From assembly GCA_916610825.1 (NCBI GenBank), contig OU744450.1, positions 24,408,430-24,472,429 on the forward strand: 64,000 nucleotides of DNA, given 5' to 3'. Position numbers and translations under genes: made by a program. Each line of letters begins with the position of its first letter. Positions within the stretch are counted from its first letter, which is position 1. This document shows, one piece after another, positions 58,701 through 64,000 of the stretch. The DNA is from Haliclystus octoradiatus. Taxonomy: Eukaryota; Cnidaria; Staurozoa; Stauromedusae; Haliclystidae. Below the pieces are notes generated by a model. That model searched no databases. It was given only the letters and a program-made list of their open reading frames with translations, and was not told where the DNA came from.

Positions 58701-59540
58701 AAAACAGAACACCAAGCCAAATTAATATAAACTGTAGGGCATGAAAACAAATTATATGACATTATTAAATCAATAGAGAAACAATCCAAATTTTTTAATG
58801 GTAATTTCGTTGTTGTCCACCAAGTCGTTGGTAATTAATTAGTTGTTATTATTATGTGTGGCTGCTGGATTGCAGCTATGTCGACCGTCGAGGTCAGCAC
58901 TTATTGGAAGTCAACGCCTGCTGGACAATTAAAACATGTATGACCTACCTGACAGAACATTTTGTTGCCTATTCTTTTTATCATAGTTTTCTTTGCATAA
59001 CAGTTAGTATTTATCTTATTTTTATTGTACAGTGAAACCTGTTTATAACAGCTAGCTACTAGAGATAGATAAATTGACCATTATAGACAGGTGGTCTTTA
59101 TAACAGGTGTCACTCCAGTAAACTTTCAATAGATAATAGATTATGCAAATTTGATATTCCTTACATAAATAATGTGAATTTTGTTCATTCTTACTCTTAC
59201 TGCCTGGTGATGATTTTAGAATAAATAGAAACTGTCGCAAATCATTGTGTCTTGCTTTTATCTCTGATCAACGTAATGAAGCTAATTCGAAGCATTACTT
59301 CTTCGACACAATTTATCGATTTCAATGTTCATGATGTTTTCACAACAGTTTCATGGTGCAATATATTCATGGTTTTGGTGTTGGCTGTGCATTAATGACT
59401 TTATGAAATAGTTAATCTAAAATTAATGCTTTGATCTTTCTTCTAGGACAACATTCTTGCAAGGTGTTGATCAATTCCAGCAATGGCTCAATTTAATAAT
59501 CGAATGTAAGAGAGTGATACGAGTAAGAGGACTAATTTGA
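34052..59540 (+). CDS. SWT1: SWT1 RNA endoribonuclease homolog with N-terminal WW domain (5' end not found)
   Basis: Twenty-one phase-consistent exons: 34052-34164, 35276-35842, 37633-37680, 38358-38411, 38763-38847, 40809-40870, 42070-42108, 42574-42678, 44935-45016, 46612-46700, 47248-47311, 48709-48797, 50023-50117, 50677-50739, 51413-51498, 52184-52265, 53480-53713, 55296-55433, 56401-56488, 57379-57446 and 59447-59540 (TGA). They encode about 781 residues; human has 900. Exon 1 is a WW domain (LPEGW, VFYTNTLSHESTWIHP). Exon 2 is basic and Ser/Asn-rich. The PIN nuclease runs from 38763 to 46700 with acidic residues in VVDTNVLL, IPWMVMKELDYLK, SNDDCILHCCL and LLSQDKNL. The C-terminal domain has an ETEMERVYEDVW segment and KPPWILKDLLHLIMKHW. 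SWT1 acts in the nucleus in mRNP quality control at nuclear pores (yeast). Linking the WW exon rests on phase and order. Confidence 0.9.
35072..35248 (+). mobile_element. Family-A MITE, 27 bp upstream of SWT1 exon 2
   Basis: It runs from CAGTGAAACCTGTATATAAC to ATTATAACAGGTTTGATTG and is TA-flanked. The SWT1 exon acceptor follows at 35275/35276. Confidence 0.85.
35856..36035 (+). mobile_element. Family-A MITE, 13 bp downstream of SWT1 exon 2
   Basis: It runs from CAGTGAAACCTGTATATAAC to GTTATAACAGGTTTGGCTG and is TA-flanked. It lies in direct orientation relative to the copy at 35072, so exon 35276-35842 is bracketed by two copies. Confidence 0.88.
36036..37430. other. SWT1 intron, no recognised element
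   Basis: AT-rich intron with isolated TTCATGAAC-like motifs near 36805-36910. No coding or structural feature is evident. Confidence 0.4.
37431..37616 (-). pseudogene. LINE 3' coding fragment
   Basis: On the minus strand a frame of about 60 codons ending at TAA (37431-37433) carries the C-terminal signature of non-LTR retrotransposons: SYYTNCVIPQWNNVPEDIV followed by NSSNIAAFKRQL. It is truncated at its 5' end next to SWT1 exon 3 (37633). Confidence 0.7.
37822..37998 (+). mobile_element. Family-A MITE
   Basis: It runs from CAGTGAAACCTGTATATAAC to GTTATAACAGGTTTAACTG and is TA-flanked, in the SWT1 intron after exon 3. Confidence 0.87.
38890..39292. mobile_element. PIF/Harbinger-like MITE (tentative)
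   Basis: The left end AGCCCTGTGCAAACTACGGC and the right end's complement AGCCCGGGGCAAACGCGGCA form imperfect inverted repeats of about 28 bp. The flanking trinucleotide is TAA on both sides, matching 3-bp TWA targeting. No transposase is present. Confidence 0.5.
39335..39652. mobile_element. CAGGGTC hAT-like MITE with an internal insertion
   Basis: The ends are CAGGGTCTGACAAAAGGTTC and TTTTAACGGACCCTG. The interior is longer than in other copies because a segment of about 125 bp lies between two exact copies of AAATAACAAAAATAT (39424-39438 and 39566-39580). Confidence 0.7.
39934..40658. mobile_element. pogo/Tc1-like non-autonomous element, 725 bp
   Basis: It has inverted ends CAGTGAGACCCGCTTAAGTG and CACTTAAGCGGGTTACGCTG with TA on both sides. 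Sub-terminal 'cttatccggaatt' motifs are repeated in both halves. There is no intact transposase frame. Confidence 0.75.
41008..41170. repeat. GTTCATGAAC-family palindromic element
   Basis: Both dyad halves are present: 'gcgaaaaacttttccagagttcatgaacgttaaatgg' and 'ggccatttaacatccatggactgttcatgaactg', ending 'cctgaacagttttttgcgggg'. Confidence 0.72.
41236..41460. mobile_element. Degenerate CAGGGTC hAT-like MITE
   Basis: It starts TAGGGTCCAACAAAAGTAGG and contains the family's 'attcagaagaaaatgttgaaatgctctagaatgcta' block. The right terminus is eroded. A shorter piece lies near 42870-42960. Confidence 0.6.
41634..41869. mobile_element. Diverged hAT-like MITE (CAGAGTC family)
   Basis: It begins 'caaagccatctatttacac' and ends 'gtcccaactgttatacataattggctctg', the family termini. 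No target duplication is visible. Confidence 0.55.
42340..42495 (-). mobile_element. tRNA-derived SINE, minus orientation
   Basis: On the minus strand it reads 'cctgcagggtcttgggttcaatctctggcag', a B-box-like block, then 'cactattggtttgtgtcagg', the tail shared with the copies at 13960 and 51050. Confidence 0.55.
42801..42842. mobile_element. Minimal 42-bp family-L MITE
   Basis: CAGTGGAACTCGGTTAATAT followed by 'ccccctcttttaagttcgactg', with TA on both sides: only the two termini remain, with the interior almost wholly deleted. Confidence 0.65.
42995..44239. mobile_element. Unclassified DNA transposon, about 1.25 kb, terminal inverted repeats
   Basis: It starts GGGGAGAGCGGGGTGAATTG and ends with the complement, CATTTCACCCCGCTCTCCCC. 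A further internal 'gtggggtgaaacggaatgatcgc' repeats the motif. It lies in the SWT1 intron 42679-44934. No transposase frame was recognised and no target duplication could be defined. Confidence 0.7.
45191..45389. mobile_element. TTAA-flanked MITE, family B copy 3
   Basis: It has the same 199-bp structure and ends as the tandem pair at 10489-10889 and is flanked by TTAA (45187-45190 and 45390-45393). It differs from copy 2 at only a few positions by eye, which suggests recent activity. Confidence 0.85.
45400..46600. other. SWT1 intron with weak dispersed repeats
   Basis: A block at 45770-45860 ('acgtacaagacctcattttagttgattttgg') matches the one at 29415-29480. 'cagcttgacgcaagtggcaag' near 45680 is the inverse of a segment near 26080. 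No gene is present. Confidence 0.45.
46966..47211 (-). mobile_element. Family-L remnant abutting a family-A MITE (reverse orientation)
   Basis: 46966-47031 carries 'gggatattaagcgaggtagg' of family L. 47034-47211 is a TA-flanked family-A element, CAGTCAAACCTGTTATAACA to TATATACAGGTTTCACTG. The next SWT1 exon starts 36 bp downstream, at 47248. Confidence 0.78.
47600..47628. repeat. (GAT)n microsatellite
   Basis: About nine uninterrupted GAT units lie in an SWT1 intron. Smaller ones are the ATA/AAT runs near 42180, 27791 and 55697 and the GATGAT run near 54583. Confidence 0.9.
49344..49547. mobile_element. CAGGGTC hAT-like MITE
   Basis: The ends are CAGGGTCCGACAAAATGTTT and CTTTGTCGGACCCTG. 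The flanks GCCACATG and GCCCACATG differ by one inserted base, consistent with an 8-bp duplication that has drifted. It is the inverse of the copy at 29881. Confidence 0.8.
50316..50611 (+). mobile_element. Family-L remnant abutting a family-A MITE
   Basis: 50316-50434 carries 'cttgcttaatgtccccac' and 'gctcatgcttaatgcccc'-like modules of family L. 50435-50611 is a TA-flanked family-A element, CAGTGAAACCTGTATATAAC to GTTATAACAGGTTTGACTG. It lies between SWT1 exons 50023 and 50677. Confidence 0.8.
51035..51180 (+). mobile_element. tRNA-derived SINE
   Basis: It carries 'agggtattgagttcaactcctat' (B-box-like) and CACTATTGGTTGGCGTCAGG, the same tail as the copy at 13960. Confidence 0.55.
51585..51629 (-). 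ncRNA. Degenerate type-I hammerhead ribozyme motif
   Basis: Read on the minus strand: a GTCT arm, CTAATGA (core consensus CTGANGA, one change), a hairpin GTCCC-CTGACA-GGGTC, then GAAA, a short CAC/GTG stem, the GTC cleavage triplet, and an AGAC arm pairing with the first GTCT. Order and spacing fit a type-I hammerhead as found in Penelope-like elements and retrozymes. The G-to-A change in the core and a mismatch in stem II (GTCGAAA instead of GACGAAA) should make it inactive. It lies in the SWT1 intron after exon 51413-51498. Confidence 0.6.
51914..51985 (-). mobile_element. Truncated family-A MITE
   Basis: It retains AAACCTGTTATACTGGTCACC and 'ctctatacagtggccacc' but stops after 'agtatttcc'. 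Confidence 0.6.
52392..52552 (-). mobile_element. Family-A MITE, eroded left end
   Basis: It contains 'gcgagcacctctatccagtggccacctgtcc' through 'cctctcgtagctggctgtaat', the family body in reverse orientation. It is followed by short 'aaatttc(c/t)aattgaaattcag' tandem units. Confidence 0.65.
53027..53202 (+). mobile_element. Family-A MITE
   Basis: It runs from CAGTGGAGCCTGTATATAAA to GTCTTAACAGGTTTGACTG and is TA-flanked. A partial second copy of its left end follows at 53215-53290. Confidence 0.78.
53757..53870 (-). mobile_element. Truncated family-A MITE
   Basis: AAACCTGTTTTAATGACCACCTC and 'agcgaccacatgtttttagtgatcactc' are recognisable but diverged. It starts about 44 bp after SWT1 exon 53480-53713. 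Confidence 0.55.
54270..54446. mobile_element. CAGGGTC hAT-like MITE with 8-bp duplication
   Basis: The ends are CAGCGTCCAACAAAAGTGGG and CTCTTGTCGGACCCTG. The flanks CTGATACA (54262-54269) and CTGATCCA (54447-54454) differ at one position. The interior keeps both 'attcagaagaaaa' blocks. Confidence 0.82.
54643..54828. mobile_element. Diverged hAT-like MITE (CAGAGTC family)
   Basis: It begins CAGTGCCATCTATTTACAAAAG and ends 'agcacttgtaaatagatggctctg'. It also shares 'aaaatcatgtgactggcatc' with the copy at 3652. Confidence 0.65.
57587..58695. mobile_element. Family-A MITE split by a nested insertion
   Basis: The outer element starts CAGTCAAACCTGTTATAAC at 57587 and resumes at 58530 with GTTATAACGGTCACATC, ending TACAGGTTTTACTG at 58695. 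The two parts join as a normal family-A sequence if the inner element and one 8-bp repeat are removed. Confidence 0.85.
57606..58529. mobile_element. hAT-like element (924 bp) nested in a family-A MITE
   Basis: Terminal inverted repeats begin CATAGACATAATAGATATAG and end CTATATCTATTATGTCTATG. Weaker complementarity continues for about 100 bp ('atggctgacacatgctcccaaag' and its inverse). It is flanked by exact GTTATAAC copies (57598-57605 and 58530-58537). An 8-bp duplication points to hAT or a similar superfamily. No transposase was seen. Confidence 0.85.
59030..59115 (+). mobile_element. Internally deleted family-A MITE
   Basis: It runs from CAGTGAAACCTGTTTATAAC to 'ggtctttataacaggtgtcactcc', keeping only the termini and one internal module. 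Confidence 0.65.
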
Positions 59541-62193
59541 TTGAAAAACACATTGATACACACACACTCATTATTCAAATTATAAAAGATCAACAACATT
59601 TACGAATGTATGATTTGAAGACATTCAACCATATATTAACAACATACAAAGTTTAACAATATTTAGTTGTTTTTTTTAATTCCAAAGTAGAATATGCAAT
59701 GATTCGATTACAAGCTTTGAAAATTGAAACCAAAGATGTTCCAGAAATATTTTCAAAACACATTTATTTTAATTAAATTATAGTAATGAACTTGTCAATC
59801 AATTGCCATGCATCCCTACTCTAGAGTTTATATTAAATTTCATTGCAGTAAAATTTAGTTTTTAAGGTATCCGATTTTCCTGGGTACTCGGTTTATATCA
59901 GGAATTTTGATTCTTTTCCCATTTGATTAAAAAATAACCAGATATAATCAGCAAATCTACAATTTATATAGAAGTATAGTTCCATTGAATAATTGATGAA
60001 ACATATGTGCACATTTAACTATCAGTTAGTTTTTGGAAATAGTCTAGAATTATTCACTATGCTATTCTGAACTGTTTAGAGTAATGAAAAAAATGAAGAT
60101 GTGCCTCATGACTGGCATTGAAGCATTACAAACATTGCTTGGGGTCGTTTTCAGTGCACACTTTAAATTGTTTTTCAACTGTAATCAGTTCACACCACTA
60201 CGGTGAATAATTCTACAATATTTCTACTTATCATGTGAAAGTCATTGTGTCACTGTGATTGGTTGTATTTCTCAAAGGGATTGTATTACTATACATATTT
60301 TAGTTTTCAGATGTTTTCGATTCATCACCCCTCTTACAACCCCCCCCCCCCCTGTGTGGAAAACTGTTCACGAGTTCATGAACAATTCATGAACTGTTCA
60401 TGAACGCTAAATGACCTGATTTTTATGAACTTCTTATGAACGATTTATAAAATGTCATGTTCAAGTTCATTAAAATTGGGCCATTTAATGTTCATGAACC
60501 AAATCTGAATTCGTGAATGGTTTTCACAGTCCTTCCTTGGAGTAGGGAGCTTGGGTTTTGATTGACTTGTGGATTATCTATTTGATCAACAACATAGTTA
60601 CAAATATCATGTTAATCAAGTAATCAGAAATTTATATTTGCTATTGTGAGACTTACTTTGTCCTTGCCAGTGCGTTGTTTCTGTCCAAGTACTGATCCTA
60701 TTATGCTCCTATCAAAGATCGACGAAATGGTGTAACAAAGCGTAAAAACTTGTTTAAGAACATTTTATCAGGTGTGAATTCATGCATGAAATTATTGCGA
60801 CAGAAACAATTTTTATATAATCAATCAAAAGGCATTCTTAATCAGAATGGGATTGGCACATGTATGGCATATGAACCAGGTCTTAAAGCCAATATCTGTG
60901 AAACAGAATTCATCACCGTTTAATGAAGTAATTTTTTCATAAATTTTCTTTCAAAAAAATTGTTCATTAGTAGTTCATGGTAAAAAAATGCAATTTTACA
61001 TTTATGAATTTCAATTGAGTATTCTCGAAAGGGGTATCTCTCAATTTCCTAATAGCAAATATAAAGATTTGATATTGTTATAAATTATCAATTACATCTT
61101 AGTTGTAAATGAACTGTTATATTTTATACACATTGTACAATGTATATAGGTATCATTAATGGTTTTACTTTTAAAAACTATGTACAGTTTACATATCCGA
61201 AAAGAAGTTTATCTAAATGAATTGTTTATGTTTATATTATATACAATATTTCAGTTTATATTTGGATTAATATTTTGTGCGTCAGTAGCAAAATGTTTAA
61301 TTTACAATTTTACATGTATTCATTTTTTTATCTGGCCATACACACATGGGATTTGATTTGATGAGACTTATTATCGTCACTTTTCAATCACAGGATATGC
61401 TATAGAGTACTTATTATACCATAGATTACCCTTCTTTGTAAGTATACTCTAAAATTTTTGTGTAACCTGGGTGTTTGATGAGCAATTGGCTTCCTCTTAG
61501 CAACAGAATCTGTGTATGGCAACATGATGGCGTCAAAAAGCAACAACACTGGATTTGATTAATTACGTTAAGATGCTTTGCAGCCAAAACATATCAGATC
61601 ATTTTCCACTCCATGTTTGTAGCTGAGTGATATTTATTTGGCTAGAGAAACCCTGGCATACCAGATTACTTTGGTATTATTTTTGGATGCTATCAGTAAA
61701 GTGGAATCCCCACTTCAATATTCTAAAAAGGTTGTCTTAAAATTGTACCAAACAACACAAAGTTTATGTTGATGCCTGATATTTCCATTGTAAGATTAAA
61801 ATTTTTCTTGTTACAACATGAACTCTTCACGAAAATAGCATTTCATCAAAATGTACGGTAGCCTATTTGAAATTATGCTACTGAGCTTATTGCAGGCAAT
61901 AACTGCTTGCTCATGAAGTATTATTACATTTTAATACAAAACTAAAACGCATTACAGTATTAGACTATTTACATAGCTATACAATACAATTACTATACAG
62001 TTAGATATCGGTCAAGTTAATTACATAAATGTCGCTTTATTATTAAGAGCTTCAAAACAATGCATTTTATCTAATTTGTAAACATTTCAGAATAGACAAT
62101 GCTATTCCTTCAAGTCACAAATCTAATTAAAACATAGTAAATAGCGTTAAAACAACATATGCTATATAATTAATTACATAAATGTATTTGAGA
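59541..62193. other. Tail-to-tail intergenic region SWT1/C9orf78
   Basis: It holds the 3' ends of two convergent genes. A degenerate GTTCATGAAC-family palindrome lies at 60355-60531, preceded by a C13 run at about 60341. A TTTATT near 62036 (AATAAA on the minus strand) could be the C9orf78 polyadenylation signal. No other gene is evident. Confidence 0.45.
60355..60531. repeat. GTTCATGAAC-family palindromic element, degenerate
   Basis: 'gtggaaaactgttcacgagttcatgaacaattcatgaactg' at the left and 'gggccatttaatgttcatgaac' with 'gaatggttttcacag' at the right preserve the dyad. Confidence 0.65.
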
Positions 62194-63479
62194 TTATTGG
62201 TATCGCCATGAGTCTCTTGTACGTTTTCTAAACTTTTCATAAATAAAATCATCTGAAGCTTGTCCACTTTTTTTCTTATCATTTTTACCACTCGATGAGG
62301 AATTTGAATCATATTCAGTAACATTTTCAACTAAATCAACCCCTACAACTGGCCCTCTTGGTTTCACAGTCAATTCTTCTTGTTGCTTTTTCTCTCGTTC
62401 TTTTCGTTTTTCTTTTTCAAGTGCTTTTTGTTCATCAAAGAATCGATTATGATGCATAAAATTAGCAGCAATATTTGTTGGCACAAATTCTGATGCAACT
62501 GTTTTTGTTTTACGACTTTCTTCTCTTTGTTTTAATTTTGCACCTTCTGTAGCTTCAATGTTTTTAATTTTTGCTTCAATACCTAAATCAACTTCTGGTA
62601 TACCAGATAACATTTGATTCGAAAGCATTTCTTCTGATCTCATAATCTTTGACTTGACATTAATGTTGTCTGGTACAGCGTATAAAAGGTCTTCTTTCGA
62701 TGTTGACCTAACAAGAAGAGATAAAATACAGTACAATCAGGTGGTGTCATAGTGAAAGTCTGACATTGTCAACTGTATCAGTCCTGATCAACAGAACAAT
62801 ATTTATCAGTTGAACCAGGGTCCGATAAAAAGATCAGCCTTCAGGAATCCTGGAGTCATTTCAACATTTTCTTCCAAATTTTGTTGTTGATGTTTCACCA
62901 ATAAATCATTTCAAAAATCAATTTTCTTCTCAATTTGCTCCAGCCTTCCGGAATCTAAGGAAACAAACTTCAGTCTCCTGGTAATTTAGTTTCAGAATTA
63001 AGTAGACAGACACTTGGGCTTCCCTACCCCTACAGCGTTTGGTCTGAATAAAATAAAATTATATCATACTTTCTTCTTTCAGCAATTTCTTTATCTTGTC
63101 CTTTTCGTTTTGCCAATTCATCGTCAATATATTTCAACATTTCAACATCCTCATCACGGACATTTGTTTCAACTGAAAAATTATTACCGAGGTTTGTAAC
63201 ATCTATATCTTTCCCTTCGCCAGTTCTATCTCTGTCTCTGTCTTTTATTGTTTTCATTTCAACAAGTCCACCAACTTTGAAAGGATCGCTCGCTACTACA
63301 CCAAGGTCAGAACTCTTCGCTCCAAAAGCAAGCCCAACAGCATCGACTCCTTTAGGTCGTTTACGAAACATTTGTATTTCACGTGTCTCTTCGATAACAT
63401 TGCTAACAGATTTATTTTCGTCTTCTTCATCGTCTGATTCTTCTGCTACTCTTCGTTTTCTATAATTCTTCCTACTCAT
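62194..63479 (-). CDS. C9orf78: Splicing-associated protein C9orf78 (TLS1/HCA59 family)
   Basis: Two minus-strand exons, 63479-63070 and 62707-62194, joined in phase 2 at a GTATGA donor and a TTGTTAG acceptor, give 307 residues (human 289). The N-terminus is basic and acidic (RKRRVAEESDDEED), followed by the conserved EETREIQMFRKRPKGVDAV, a DEDVEMLKYIDDELAKRKG helix, the highly conserved EEMLSNQMLSGIPEVDLGI with AKIKNIEATE, FVPTNIAANFMHHNRF, a KE-rich coiled stretch and the C-terminal DDFIYEKFRKR. The family is nuclear and associates with the spliceosome (human C9orf78 with PRPF8/BRR2; fission-yeast Tls1 with Brr2). The start is the first ATG in frame. Confidence 0.95.
62817..62966. mobile_element. 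CAGGGTC hAT-like MITE in the C9orf78 intron
   Basis: It starts CAGGGTCCGATAAAAAGATC and reaches 'cagccttccggaatctaagg'. The right terminus is replaced. It occupies much of the only intron of C9orf78. Confidence 0.65.
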
Positions 63480-64000
63480 CGCGTTTAAAGTTTATATAAA
63501 CTCCGCAATGTCGACACATCACACATCCAAATTTGAGTTGCAGTTCTTATTGACCATTTTGAAGTCTCGTTTTTTTAAAGCAACTGGAACCGAGGCTGAT
63601 CAATATTCAGTGTAAACCGTTTAAAGCAGATTTCGAATTAAAAGACCTTCAACAACCGAGCAAAAACCAGGAAGCAAATACCGAGACATCTATTTTATTT
63701 GTAAATAAGTATTTCTAAATAAATGGCTCTGAGAAAATATGGTTAAAAGTATCTTGTTAAATTCTATCATCTTTTAAAAGAAGATAAAGAGATCCATTTT
63801 TGTTTTGTTTCTTAGACAGGGACCTGACCACTGTAACAGGTCATTCAATTTTGAGATGCAATGACTGAGTATAGTAGCACATAACGTAATTAGAGAAGGG
63901 TCAGTTTCTATCCTAATTAATTTTTCAGAGATTATTTCTATTTTTTTTTCTTATTCAATGCAAAATATTCTGAATCAGATTTTGGCTCTATTTTAATCTT
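63480..64000. promoter_or_regulatory. Upstream region of C9orf78
   Basis: It should contain the C9orf78 promoter. A partial CAGAGTC-family terminus ('taaataagtatttctaaataaatggctctg') lies at about 63702-63732. No CDS is evident. Confidence 0.4.

Overview
The window is metazoan nuclear DNA: AT-rich, with spliced genes (GT..AG introns), long gene-poor introns and dense small transposons. The conserved genes are clearly animal-type. The organism looks like a marine invertebrate, possibly a deuterostome such as a tunicate, but the sequence does not settle this.

Layout. Positions 1-2836 hold the 5' half of a Ty3/gypsy LTR retrotransposon on the minus strand. Its single uninterrupted Gag-Pol reading frame runs off the left edge. 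Positions 4253-9060 (minus) hold two phase-matched exons of an unrecognised, signal-peptide-bearing acidic protein. Five conserved genes follow: POLG2 (minus, 12365-18053), TTK/MPS1 kinase (plus, 20086 to about 29628), EXOSC1/CSL4 (minus, intronless, 31303-31890), SWT1 PIN-domain ribonuclease (plus, at least 21 exons, 34052-59540) and C9orf78/TLS1 (minus, 62194-63479). POLG2/TTK and EXOSC1/SWT1 are head-to-head pairs. TTK/EXOSC1 and SWT1/C9orf78 are tail-to-tail. The genes do not form one pathway: mtDNA replication (POLG2), spindle checkpoint (TTK), RNA exosome (EXOSC1), nuclear mRNP quality control (SWT1) and a spliceosome-associated factor (C9orf78). Three of the five are RNA-processing genes.

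Introns and intergenic DNA are a mosaic of short non-autonomous elements. Family A has TA-flanked CAGT ends, is about 180 bp and has at least 14 copies or pieces. Two hAT-like families have 8-bp target duplications (CAGGGTC ends and CAGAGTC ends). A MULE-like TAGCCTGC family has 9-bp duplications. A TTAA-flanked 199-bp family has three copies. A palindromic family is built from GTTCATGAAC units and is expanded to a minisatellite in a TTK intron. There are also tRNA-derived SINEs, LINE 3' ends and one degenerate hammerhead-ribozyme motif. Several elements are nested with intact target duplications, so their order of insertion can be read.

No CRISPR array, rRNA gene, prokaryotic operon or coherent new multigene system was seen. 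The most unusual signals are the MITEs lying within 13-36 bp of splice sites of TTK and SWT1, the hammerhead relic, and the nested insertions.
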